Shown here: in pieces, positions 11,838 to 22,820 of the stretch
Numbering within the stretch: the stretch's first letter is position 1
Layout: each line of letters starts with the position of its first letter
DNA from: Rhizophagus irregularis
Taxonomy: Eukaryota > Glomeromycota > Glomeromycetes > Glomerales > Glomeraceae
Reading direction: 5' to 3'
Length of the DNA: 64,000 nucleotides
NCBI RefSeq assembly: GCF_026210795.1
Contig: NC_089433.1
Span: forward strand, 1,513,001-1,577,000
The notes under the pieces: generated by a model
What the model was told of the DNA's origin: nothing
Seen by the model: the letters and a program-made list of their open reading frames with translations, nothing else
Database searches by the model: none
Program-made: the position numbers and the translations under genes

Positions 11838-12011
11838 CTAGACTACTATAAAAAAACAAAGGGTGAGTATCAATACATGTTACATTACGAAATTATATAT
11901 GATATTAGTATAATGAGATTTTTTTATTAATTGTGAAATGGGACAACAAAAATTTATTGGTACAGGCAATTATTGGTATATAGAATATTAGTACATTGAG
12001 GTCTGACTGTA

Positions 12012-12985
12012 TCCTATTGGTAACTATTAATACCCGATTATACTCTATTGAATATTCTGATTAAAACCTGAGTATTCTCCTTTTACGCCATTTTTTAATA
12101 GCAATCAGATTTATTAATTATTAAAATTGAAAAAAAATAGGGACCAATTGAATGGAATTCAATCACCTGATTAGTCCCTAATTTGACATTGTTCAACTAG
12201 TGGTCATTATATTTCACATAATCCGTATTTAAACACAACTATCTCAAAAACACCACTAAAAATTTTTGGTAACGTGGCTTGATGAGTTTTATTGGCCAGA
12301 TTTATTATATACAATATTATCTTAGAAAAATTTTTGCAATTTTTTTCAAGAAAAAAAAATAGTGAAGAGACATTTATCTTAAAATACTTGTAGTTTTTAT
12401 AAAAAAAAAATATAAAGAAACATTTATTTAAATATTCTTATTAGTTATAGTTCTTTTTACTTTATAAAATTTATTGTTAGTTTTTTTTTAATTAAAATAA
12501 GTGAATAAATTATTTATTATTTTAGAAATTTAACAATAAATCTTTATGTTATTAATAAAAAGATAATTTTTATAATGTATTAAATGGAAATTTATTCTTA
12601 TTCAAAACTTGATAGTTCACCTTTATACTTCCAAGGTTGTAAATAAATTTTATAAATTTTGTATTTAATATAAAAAGCGTGTTTTTATTTCACAAAAAAT
12701 AAAATACAATAAGTTTAAGAAAATAGAATAAAATAAACTATAATAAAAAAAAATAATATATATTTCAAAGTGAATTACTGGAAAAATACACAAATACAAA
12801 ACAGTTGGGGTGAAAACTGAGAAGTAAGAATATTGATATATCTACTATTTTTAGATTAGTAGTACAAAGTCCCATTACCGAAAATTTTTTGGTGGGGTAG
12901 TTTTCAAACACCCCGTAGGAAATGATCAGCAAAAATTGTCATGTAATCGAAGAATTTTCTGGGTAGTTTTTTGAACTTGTACAAC
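12012..12985. other. A+T-rich intergenic DNA, no gene seen
   Basis: There is no ORF of note and no clear repeat boundary. The stretch separates the nested elements from the small MITE upstream of the Uma2-like gene. Confidence 0.6.
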
Positions 12986-13220
12986 CCTAGCAATGGCGAA
13001 AAAAAAGTGACTGACACGTGTCTGCATTTTATTCATTACAACCGTCACACCCCACCGCGTTTCCACTTTTTATATTTATCTGAAGGACACGTTTTTTTCG
13101 AGTAGGTAAAATCTTATTCGTCACCTCTTATTCGTCACCGGTTATTTCACGTGTTAGTGCATAACCCGTAATGCGGGCCAAAAGTCACGTGTAAGTCACT
13201 TTTTTTTCGCCATGGCTAGG
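12986..13220. mobile_element. Small MITE with ~34-bp terminal inverted repeats
   Basis: The left end CCTAGCAATGGCGAAAAAAA(A)GTGACTGACACGTG (12986-13020) is repeated in inverted form at 13186-13220 with two base differences. AAC flanks both sides (12983-12985, 13221-13223), a possible 3-bp target duplication as made by PIF/Harbinger-type transposases. No coding sequence is present. Each inner repeat end contains CACGTG. It lies just upstream of the gene starting at 13348 and could affect its promoter. Confidence 0.75.
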
Positions 13221-13347
13221 AACTCGAGTATATAGTCATTATGTTTGATGTCATGTGATTATTACTAAATCTGTGCGACAATCGTTCTTATAAATATCCT
13301 CTGATTCAAAGAAATCTCTTAACAATCGCTCTAAAAATATGTAAATT

Positions 13348-14520
13348 ATGGCCTCAAATTACCGTAACAATACAGATGGTAAGATGACAGTTTTCTCATT
13401 TAAATAAAGTCTATTAACTAGTACTGTAATTTCAGACTCAGGAGTTCGTTATTTTCCTTATCGCGTCACGCGTTCCCAGTCTAATCAACAGTCTAGTCAA
13501 CTTACCTCTCAGTCTAGTGATTCTGGCCAACTTTCTTCCCAGTCTAGCCAACCTACACGTCCGCCTACAAGGCTTCACTTATCCTCCGCGGCTATTGAAT
13601 CAGCAAGAGAAAAATTGCTCACATTCCAAAAAGCCCGAGAAGAAGGGGAAGAAGTTGAAGAAGAGGAAGAAGAGGGATATACAGGATCAAGGGAGATAAC
13701 TATAAAAGAAAACGTATCACTTGAAGAATATCTCCGTTATCGTGAAAATAATGTGCATGCTTCAGTTCGCATGTACTTATGGGATGGGAAAATTATAATA
13801 TATGAAGTACCTTCCACTCCTCATGCAGAAGTAACAGGAGAGATCATTGGAATGTTGGCCGCATGGAACAGACAGGATTTTCGATACGGTACTGAAGCAA
13901 ACACAAATTTGGGTCAGGGTAGAAATAAAGAACCAGATGCTTACGTCCGACCAAAACATCGTAATCCACCACCACAAGGTGCACTAGCTGCAGATATTTA
14001 TGGAAACCCGTTTCCAACAATGATGATTGAGGTTGGTTTTTCTCAGAACCTTCCTGATCTTCATAGAACAGCAGCTCGCTACTTCAATCCACTAACCACG
14101 ATCCAGATTGTGTTAGCCATCAAGATTTTTGGAGTTCGTACAAATGCTCTTGCAAACACTAGCACTATTGCACTTATTGCTGCATTGTACCTTCGTACAA
14201 GTCCAACCCCGCTTATTCCAACTAGTGTCATTTCTTTTGGGACGGCAAATCCTGATATAAATACTGAAAACTATATTACAGGTCAAATGGGTGTTCCTCC
14301 TGGTAGCTTTATTGGTGTAGGGCGTCCTGATCCTAACAACAATAACATTAACTTTCCTCCTTGCAATGCAGCTAACATCCCGACATATATAATGAATATT
14401 CCAGGAACAGAATTATATAACGGAGTTCCACAAAATAACCTTCCAGTAGGGTTTGCTGCTGGATATAATTTGGACCTCTGGGAGCTTCAAGTTTTAGTGC
14501 GAGAAGCTATGCACATATAA
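13348..14520 (+). CDS. Uma2-like (DUF820) PD-(D/E)XK nuclease-fold protein
   Basis: Two exons, 13348-13378 and 13436-14520, join over a 57-base GT-AG intron (gtaaga...ttcag) to give 371 residues. The N-terminus is Ser/Gln-rich (residues ~20-50), followed by an acidic Glu run (~80-90). The centre resembles Uma2/DUF820 proteins: SLEEYLRYRENN, then PDAYV (PD at ~178) and MMIEVGFS (~207-214), the places of the PD and E-X-K elements. The usual Lys after the second motif is not seen (EVG), nor is the Lys of the later K...Y motif, so activity is doubtful. In bacteria this family is linked to restriction-like nucleases. The intron shows it is a resident fungal gene, perhaps of bacterial origin. Function unknown. 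Confidence 0.7.
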
Positions 14521-14784
14521 TTTTATCAATGAAATATCAATAGAAAAAATCTTTAATGCATTATAATTTGTATTATATATTAATTACTAAACATCCTAAT
14601 TAATCATCTCTTAAATTTTTAGCTTAATATTAATTCTTAATAAAAAAAGATACACAGATTAGCTTTACAGATTGGTGTACATATTGCAAAATTATTTGAA
14701 TATATCATGTGATCTCCTTGTTAGTAATGTGTAAAAGTTTCACCTCCATCCCGTCGACCAATTCCTAGGACTAATCTAAATAAA

Positions 14785-15090
14785 ATGAAATGTCTTTATC
14801 AATATGCCGTTGAACATGGTATCGTTCCTGAGAAATTTTCGATCATAGATCTCAGGTGAAAACCACAATTCTCGAAGTTTTGTGAACCTTTATCTTTTTC
14901 GAATTATGAGAATAAAAGGGGGTTGATTTGTGAAGAGCTATTGCGTCGTGGTATTCTAGAGAGCCGTTTAAGTGCTGAATGGCTCGATGATCTTATGAAA
15001 GAATGAGAACAAGCCCATAATCAATTTATACAAGTTGGCGTAGCCGCAGTATCTCGCTTTTTTATTGATGGTTTCGACTGTTTCGTGTAA
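14785..15090 (+). pseudogene. Decayed ORF fragment, family not recognised
   Basis: One frame of 102 codons runs from ATG to TAA with normal-looking codon use. It is cut by two TGAs, after IIDLR and after DDLMKE, both one C-to-T change from CGA. The readable part includes ICEELLRRGILESRLSAEWL. I do not recognise it; it may be a piece of a transposon or multigene-family protein. The pattern of CGA-to-TGA stops matches the LINE decay. Confidence 0.45.
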
Positions 15091-15436
15091 AATTAGATCA
15101 CGTGATGTTATAAATTTGTAATTCTGCCGGCATCATGAATTTGGCCTGAATTAAATTTAAATCTATGACACAAAAGTACAAATGACTCGGTCATTTAAAT
15201 GAAATGAATAATTATATTAAATCAAGTTTATTCACAGTGGAAGGGATTTATTGGTTAAATTATAACTTAAAAATGCATTTGACTCACATTAAGGCCAAGA
15301 TTACAATAAGTGGTTATAATTGCATATTGCTTTTATTTATTCAAATTGTAAATTGTAAATGACTCATATTAAACTTAATTATTTTGAACCTTTTTAAAAA
15401 ACATTGTGCGATTTAAACATTCGCGATTGAAAAAAT
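15091..15436. other. Intergenic, repeat words only
   Basis: No gene seen. Bases 15121-15150 carry the CCGGCATCATGAATTTGGCC module that also occurs near 10130-10535 and 34775-34925. Confidence 0.5.
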
Positions 15437-15643
15437 TATAGTATAGCTCAATATAATCTTGCTCTTATGTATGAAAATGGAGAAGGAATTGTAAAAGATA
15501 TAGATCAAGCAATTTATTGGTATAAAAAATCCGGACAGGGATATCAAGATGCTCAAAAATTAATAAACCTCCTAATAAGGGGAAGTACTTGGTATTGTTG
15601 CCAAACAAGAAAGCCAATATCCCTAAATAATTCTCATTTCTAA
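15437..15643 (+). pseudogene. Sel1-repeat fragment
   Basis: The frame through 15446 reads AQYNLALMYENGEGIVKDID followed by QAIYWYKKSGQGYQDAQKLI, a full Sel1-like (TPR-type) repeat with the usual A-Y-LG..Y..G.GV..D...A..WY.KA pattern. It has no start codon and no second repeat, and it ends soon after at TAA 15641-15643. Sel1 repeats are abundant in large kinase families of mycorrhizal fungi, so this is probably a stray piece of such a gene. The opposite-strand ORF here is most likely a shadow. Confidence 0.7.
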
Positions 15644-16660
15644 CAACTTTTCCTGTATTGATATCTTTGAATGCAAAGATGTCGTATACAGTATTTAAAT
15701 TATTTCCAATATTAATACAATACAAGTTGAAATTGTTCATTTGTAGTTGGTAAATTCATAAGTCAAATTTTTATTGATTTTCATTTAAGGCTATCAGTTG
15801 AATAGAATCCAGTAAGTAATTTTCAAAATCTTGATGCATTGGATTCTGTTCCTCTATTTGTTCCAACATTCTCAGAAGTAAAAAATAGACTATAATCAGG
15901 CATATTATCAAATAAAAATTTCTTTATAGTGAAAATGTATCTATGAAAAATTCATAAACATAATTGTTGTCATATACTATAATAAAATAAAAATTAAAAA
16001 TCCAGAAAAAACCGCCAAAGAAACAAACTTCAGTATAAAAGATCTTTGTAAGATCCGGAACTAATGATATGTTAGAAAAGCTGAGTGTCGGGAATGTTGC
16101 GGAAAACTTGGGAAGTATGAAAAGGTCCTCCAAAGTGAAACATCACGTGTATATTTTCTTATTTATTAAAACTGCCACGCAATATATCTAAAAATTATTA
16201 TAGGAAAATGTGATACATATGTACTAAAAAGTCATAAAATTTCCGCATCATTACAAAGTGAACGAAAACCGGAAAGGAATGTTGCAGTATTATTTCCTTC
16301 TTCCTCGGGAATATATTTCATTACTTGTAATTTTCTTTTACAGGAATCTTTAAAAATGCTTACTCTCTGACTTTTGAGTATTGAGACAATTAAAGGCGCG
16401 GTTAATGATGTGTTATTGCATCCGAACTATAATACCTACTCTTGTTATAGAATTCCAAGAATTCTAGAAATTAAGGAAAGACGAAACCTAGAATATGAAC
16501 ATTCCTTCACAAAGTTTATAGGACTTGTGAACCTTAACCAATTATGCAATTTTTCACATGCGCGATTTACATTTTAACTGGCGGCCAGTTTCACATGCTA
16601 CTATTGATTGGTCCAAATGATAAAATTAAAAAACTGAACCAAAGATTATCTAAGTTAACA
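15644..16660. other. Intergenic region upstream of Gemin2
   Basis: Short pieces on the minus strand between 15600 and 16130 read as coding-like words (for example MNNFNLYCINIGNN), but none forms a supported gene. A 67-codon plus-strand ORF at 16374-16577 is not recognised. The 5' UTR of the next gene may lie in its last few hundred bases. Confidence 0.4.
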
Positions 16661-17793
16661 ATGGAACAACTTGCTACGCTTTCAATTGAAGACAAATTTG
16701 AAGAGGATTTATGTGAAGAAGATGAAGAATTAATACAAAAAGCTCTTCCTGTTTCTGGAAACTCTTTACCAAATAGACCACCAGCAACAGGAGAGGAATA
16801 TTTGCGTATGGTAAGGTCAGAAGCTAATAAAAGGCCTAATGTCGTTATAGCTAAAAATCAAATAAATAAGTCTAAAGAAGTTAGAATGGCAGGATGGGTT
16901 AAAAGGGGCTGGGCCAATCAAATGGAACTTGATAATTTTGATCAAAATTCAAATAATTTGGTAAATGAAGAATGGGAAAAGATATTTTTAATGAAATTTG
17001 ATTTAATAAGACAGGTTGGTTACCATTCTATCAGATTCCCCAATCTTTACATGAACTCAATCACCACAAAAACACTTATCCTTTACGTCACACTACTACA
17101 GTTAACTCGCGTGTTAAATTTACTGAATTTTGTAATTGTTAATTTACTTTTTTGATTTTGACTATTCTTATCGCTGCGAAGTAAGGGATTAGAAAAGCAT
17201 ATACGGAAGAACTTAAAGTCATCACAAAATAAATCTTCTATCAAGTTCCCAGCACGAAATGATGAAGCTGGATGGCTTAAATATTGTTATGGAATAATAG
17301 AATCTCCGAATTTTGTAGAAGGTAAAGGATTGGAAAATGAAGGTGATGTAAATGAGATGACATTGCCGCGTGTTAGTATTGTGTCAAGAATAGATCAGGT
17401 ACGGCAAGCTATTTATTTCTAATTTAATTATTTTTCAAATTCTCATTTGAATTAATTTTTTATAGTCCACAACAATTACACTTCTTTTATATCATACAAA
17501 GTGGTTATCCAATGGGATTACGATTGCACAATCTCAATGGCTTTTTGCGTTGCTTTTGCGTGTTGACAAACTCTTGACGCCTAATCAGATGGCTACTTTA
17601 AGACAACTCTGTAAGAAGTGCATTCAAATTCGACAAAAGGTAGTATTCTCGATGTTTTAGTTATCAAGATTTTTGCTCATATTAATCATTTTTACTCAAA
17701 CAGACCGATAAGGAAGATCTTATTACATTGGCTTCCTTGGATATGATAATTATTATTGTAAGAAAGTATTTTGGTCAGAAAGATCTGCTATGA
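16661..17793 (+). CDS. GEMIN2: Gemin2/SIP1 family protein, snRNP assembly
   Basis: Four exons (16661-17014, 17186-17398, 17466-17639, 17704-17793) join in frame to 276 residues, the usual length of the family. Gemin2 (yeast Brr1) holds the Sm-protein ring during spliceosomal snRNP assembly. Signatures are LPVSG...PPATGEEYLRMVRSEA (residues ~29-55) followed by PNVVIAK, the middle ARNDEAGWLKYCYG, then LPRVSIVSRIDQ, QSQWLFALLLRVDKLLTPNQ and the C-terminal IVRKYFGQKDLL. Intron 1 ends in AAG, chosen because it restores the human-like RQ..EKH alignment. The frame is open upstream to 16544, so a start at 16544 is possible; I chose 16661 because the text there becomes acidic and family-like. It converges on the next gene with 196 bases between stops. 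Confidence 0.88.
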
Positions 17794-17989
17794 GATGTTT
17801 TCTCACAATTGCTCATTTTTATTAATTAATTAATTTCTGAAAATATCTATTTAAAATACATAAGAAATAAAATAAAATTTAATAACTCGAATAAAAATAA
17901 CCCATAAATTGTTCAATTAATAATTCCTTTATCTTTTGTATTTAATCTATATTATAAATTATATGTAAACTTATGTAATTACTATTTAA

Positions 17990-19835
17990 TTAATCGGAGT
18001 CATGCCCATCACACCCGTTGTCTTTTAATATGATCACATCGTCATGTATGATCTTATCATCATCTTCGATATGCGCACAATCTTTAAGCTATATTTAAGG
18101 AAACAAAGATTTTTTTTTAAAAAAAAAAGAAAATCAACTTGCATTTGTTTAATCTAAATCAGGCTTACCTTCATTTCAAAGGTTGCACTCACAGGTTTAT
18201 GATCGCTAAATGTAATTTCCATGTGACTTTTATAACTAAGTTGTTTACACCATTCATTTTTTTGGCTTCTCCATAATATTCTATCAGTCCATGCAGGAGT
18301 CCTTTTCTTTTCACTGAATTAATTTTTTTAAATTAGTTATATCATATAAATAGTAAAATTTATAAAAATAAATTACCTTGTATCCCATATATTTGTTCCA
18401 GGATCATATTTGTAAGTAGGAGGAAAGGTGATTGGTCCTTCTTCAAATCCAGCAAATGCCTGTTTAAGAATCCGTCTTTCCCTATTGAGCTATAAAATAG
18501 AATAAAATAATTAAAAATATTATTATCACTTTTATAATAAGGCTTCTTTACAATGTTGTTAAACATACTTGGTCATAATTCAACAATATTTCCATTTCAT
18601 TATTTTCCAGCATAGATTTTACCTCTAATTCTGGTATTTTTTCTATACGATAATTTAAATCTCCCATCCAAATCAAATGGCTGAGAATATGTCAATATAT
18701 TTATAGCTTTTGTGAAAAGTAAAAAAAATTAAAAAAAATAAACTACTTACTCGTTATCAAATATAGGCATAACCTGACCAGCTCCCACAATATTCTCGTT
18801 AGGTGTCATCATACCTGTAATGCCCACCATCCCTCCTATACCAGCAACTGCGTTTTTAGCATATGGAGGTATATAGTCACCAACCCAACCATACAATGTT
18901 GAATAATTTTCAGTATTGATAGGAAAAGTCATCCGTTGACAAAGATCCATATAATCCTGATTTCTTCTTTCTAATCCATTAGGATCAGCTGCTAAGTGAC
19001 AATCCATAAAACACAAATATGAATCATAAAATCGGAATCGAATGGCAACACCACCTTTATTACCCTAAATTAAATTAATAATTAATAAGCGCTTTACATC
19101 TTTTTATAAGAATCAAGGAGGAAAAAAGAAGGGCCACATTAATTTGCTTCCCCATATTGTGCTTGCCTATAAATCCATACCATCACGCCCATTATTCCAA
19201 TACCAGCATAATCAGTCCTTATGTCTTTAATATATGGAGCATGCTCTTTTTTTACCAATACTATAAGAAGAATACCGACTAGTTTTTTTGACATGATCTA
19301 AAGCGATACGAGAAATTTAAATTTGCGTAATTTAAGAAAGATGCTGAATTTAATAAAACCCACATACCTTCCAATAATTCTTAGCCTTATTTTCACCTAA
19401 TGCTTGCATGATAGCATCGGTCCATTTTAATTCTCTCTCAATATCACTTCCTATATACGATTCCATAGTTAAACCTAATTCCTGAAATCTAAAATTGTAA
19501 TGATTTGATTAATGTTAATTTACAAAATATTTCGGTTTTGTAAAAACTAACCCAATGGCATAAACGTCGATATCGTAATCACAATGAAGCCAAGGTGAAA
19601 GGGATTCGGTCGCGTCTTGTCCGCTAACATTGAATGTTCCAGCAAATACACTAACATGTATCGAGTAACAAGTCAATTAAAATATATACTAAAGTTCGCG
19701 AAGAGGATATCAAAAAAAATTTTTTTTTACACCAGAAAAAAAATTGCACATTTACTGTATAGTTTTTAGTTCTATATTGTCGTATGTTGTCTTTATTTCT
19801 TGTGCAAGTATAGGTTTTTCTAATAAGTCAGTCAT
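17990..19835 (-). CDS. Inositol polyphosphate 5-phosphatase (catalytic-domain type)
   Basis: Nine exons, listed from the 3' end (17990-18088, 18169-18313, 18377-18489, 18569-18680, 18751-19064, 19181-19297, 19368-19488, 19552-19650, 19756-19835), give 399 residues without a stop. The enzyme removes the 5-phosphate of phosphoinositides at membranes. Family motifs come in order: FAGTFNVSG (~29), [16 protein letters not shown] (140-149), CHLAA (~161-165), WMGDLNYRI (~248-256), [10 protein letters not shown] (~323-332) and FSDHKPV (~354-360), so Mg-binding and catalytic residues are kept. It has no SAC, RhoGAP, SH2 or membrane segment. A Gly-rich insert of ~50 residues (~188-238) separates ERRNQDY from the GDLNYRI block. 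It is close to the OCRL/INPP5B catalytic core; the exact substrate is unknown. Confidence 0.9.
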
Positions 19836-20280
19836 TTGCTTTGTTTTTTTAAACGAAAAATTTAAATTTTAAATTTGAATGATTATTTATTTAAATATTT
19901 GTTGAACTTTTGGGGAGTTGGCAGGTGAGTGGGCGGGATGATGATTTACGTGCCAAACTTGGTTATTACAAATAGTCTTATGCTAAATAAGGTACTACGC
20001 GTTAACGCGTTACGTTAATTACGTAACAAACATTTTTAGATATCAGGGTTATAGGTTTAATAGGGTTAACGGAAAAATATTATTAAAATACATTATTTTA
20101 GATTATAAAATACAAATTATAATTTACATATAAAAAGTTCAAGAGAATTCGAATGCATCCTGCACTGCGGAGTTACGTTTGGCAAGGTTAGGATGTTGAT
20201 ATGACATCGTCATTTTTTGATATTTGTCATCATTATATGACACACCCTGCATTTACGTTAGATATTAAATTAAATTCAGC
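19836..20280. promoter_or_regulatory. Intergenic, promoter side of the 5-phosphatase gene
   Basis: 445 bases lie between the phosphatase start and the Kelch gene stop, both on the minus strand. The stretch holds CGCGTTAACGCG (20001-20010 area), a palindromic word rare in this A+T-rich DNA, and no ORF. Confidence 0.4.
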
Positions 20281-22284
20281 TTAATTGTTGTCTGGATTTG
20301 TAACACGTAGTGTCGATTTGGGAACAATCAAAAAATTTGACTGCTGAACATCACTATCCATCATCCTTTCTTCTAATATCGTAGTATAATCTTTTCCATG
20401 TGCACCATTCTCTGAAGTTCCAGCCATGCTTAGTCGTGGTAATTCTTCAACAGCAGTGGATCCAGATGATATACTAAATTTTTTTGATTTATCTTGATTT
20501 GAAGGTTGTTCCCCTGTGCTCGAATAAGGTGCTGCGTAAAAGGCATTCCGCTTTCGTCTACGATAAAACAAAAATAAACCACCAATCAACAAAAAAAAGG
20601 ATATTACTCCTATTACTGATCCTGCTATTGTTCCAGCTTTTGAAGACGAGGGTTCCTGTGAAACGCCACTATGGGGTATTGTATTTGTATAATCCAAATT
20701 ATTTGGAGTATAATTTTCTTTCCATGTGAATGTGGTCGTATCTAAAATAAACAAAAATCAAAATCATTTATGAGGGAGAACTAAATTTTAATCACAATAA
20801 GAACCGAGATAAAATAATATCTACCAAGGACATAAATGTTATTGTCAGAAACATCATTCGCTAAATACCCTATTGGACATTGTTTAAAGAAATAAAGCAT
20901 AAATATCATATGAACACATTATGAATGTATATGGAAAAATATTTGTAAATTAATACATACCAAACGCAATCAACATATTAGTTCCAACCATGGTAGCTGT
21001 ATGAGAATATCTTGCTGGAGGAACAGCTCCTTTTGTTTCTTTTAAACTCCAGACAAATTGTGATTGTGTTGTATCTAAAACCGCAACATCCCCATATAAC
21101 ACATTATAATTTATGTTAACACCACCATGTATGATCACTTTACCGTCATGTGCTATGAATTATATAGTTATTTTAATTAAACTTTGAAATAAAATATTTT
21201 AACCAGTTTTAATCAAGCCTCAACTTACTTCCTACGGCAACATGGGCTCTACGTGCTGTTGGCAACTTACCACCTGCAGTCTTAAGATTGAATTTATAAG
21301 TCAAATATATCTATCATTTGAAATTTTTAAATTCTTTCATTAAACGTCAAAATACCTGAACATCCCATTTTGCATTTATTGTATCATAAACATAAATTTG
21401 ACTCATATCTACCAATTCATCTTTGGAATACCCTCCAATTACATACATTTTTCCATCTGAAAGAATCGTTGCAGTATGATGAAATCTTCCTGATGGTGTA
21501 TTTGGATCTGTAGCTTGGAGGCTCCATAAATTATTTTTTGTGTCCAATTTAAATAAATCCTGAAATTGAACTTGTGATGAAATTAAAGAGTTAGACACAT
21601 TAGGTATGCCACCAAAAAAATAATTTATGGATTTATCTAATTTTGTAACAGCAGTGTGTGACATCCGTGGTGTTCCCAAACTTAAGCCAGCATTGTCCCA
21701 AACGGAAGATGAATTTAAAGTATCGTAATAAAATAATGGATTTTCTAGTATTTGTTCATCAGTTGAATTTGCATATTCTCCACCATATAACACTAAAAGT
21801 TCATTTTGTGATCCACCTATACTAAGTGTATGATATGCAACGTTTGGGCCCACGAAACGTGTCATCCATCCAGGATCTGATACCGAGAAAGAGTCTGATA
21901 CATTAAGCATAAGAAGCTGATTCGAATTTTGGCTAGTATCATTAAGATCAGCTTCTCTAGTCAATCCCACTTTTCCTCCATAAATATATAAGCTGTAATA
22001 ATTTAAAAAGAAAAATATTATATTAATATTCTATTCAATAGTTAAACCCTGTTTAAATTCAAAACGAAAAGTTTTATGAATATCAATCGGAATTAAATGA
22101 TAATAAACCATTTCCCTACATATGATCTTTTAAGGTATACGACCAAAATCAATACATACTTGTTTCTTAAAAGCACTGCCGCATGACCCCACCGGGGATC
22201 TGGTAATGCAGCATTCACGCTTTGTACTAATAATTCAATACAAGTCGTTGCAACTAGAGTGGTAAACTGCTTAAGAATTAGCAT
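20281..22284 (-). CDS. Kelch-repeat type I membrane protein
   Basis: Six exons (20281-20741, 20825-20869, 20961-21152, 21229-21280, 21356-21992, 22160-22284) join in frame to 503 residues. The N-terminus is a likely signal peptide (MLILKQFTTLVATT..., cleavage perhaps near VNA at ~26). Kelch motifs follow: LYIYGGK (~43), LLVLYGGE, PRMSHTAV, INYFFGG, GRFHHTATILSDGKMYVIGG, VIIHGG and ARYSHTATMVG, which fits a beta-propeller outside the cell or in the lumen. One membrane helix sits at ~387-410, followed by RRRKRN and a ~90-residue Ser-rich cytosolic tail. Such Kelch-TM proteins form large families in these fungi; ligands are unknown. The AAG acceptor of the 52-base exon is unusual but needed for frame. 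It is divergent from the TBC gene. Confidence 0.85.
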
Positions 22285-22820
22285 TGTTTCAATTACACTT
22301 TTGAATATATTTTAAAAAGAACAAATGTACACCTAATAAGACTAATAAAAATATCAGGAATTTTACAACTTATATTATAATTTTTATAAATAAGAAAAGG
22401 AAAGACGAGGGGGTCAAATAACCCGCCAAAATAATTTTAATTCACCGGGGAATTGTTGGGGAATTATTGGGGGATTTGAGTAATAAAACACATAAATAGC
22501 AATAAGATCTCTCCATTGTGGAACAATGAATGAATCAAATTTGATTTTGATTATGATTATGAGTGTTCTTTTCTTCTTTTCTGCTAAGAAATGCTAAATT
22601 TTTTAAGGTAAAATTTGGATATCACGGATTACGTCAAAACATTACACTGCAGATGCATGACTATGCACGTGATCTAAAAAAAAATGCGTACAGAGGATCA
22701 GCGGATAAAATCTACAAAACGGAATAATTATAACTGAATCATTATTATCTTCATTTGAACATAAAAAACCTTGTCCGGAGTTCTTCTTTATCGTTGATCT
22801 TATAACTGGCACCAATCAAT
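22285..22820. promoter_or_regulatory. Shared divergent promoter region, Kelch and TBC genes
   Basis: 536 bases separate two start codons on opposite strands. There is a GGGGAATT(A/G)TTGGGG direct repeat at 22446-22473 and no ORF of note. Co-regulation is possible but not shown. Confidence 0.5.

Larger units (their letters stand above)
10409..12009. mobile_element. Pogo/Tc1-mariner-like MITE, interrupted by a retroposon
   Basis: The left end CAGTCAGACCTCAATATACT (10409) is matched in inverted form by the right end (…GAGGTCTGACTG ending 12009). Both are flanked by TA (10407-10408 and 12010-12011), the duplication made by Tc1/mariner/pogo transposases. Without the nested insert the element is about 500 bp and has no transposase ORF, so it would need a transposase from elsewhere. 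Confidence 0.8.

Noticed and set aside
22093..22284. A separate 63-codon gene at the start of the Kelch gene
   Set aside because: It is the signal-peptide exon read through its GTATGT donor; joined to 21992 it continues as LYIYGGK in frame.
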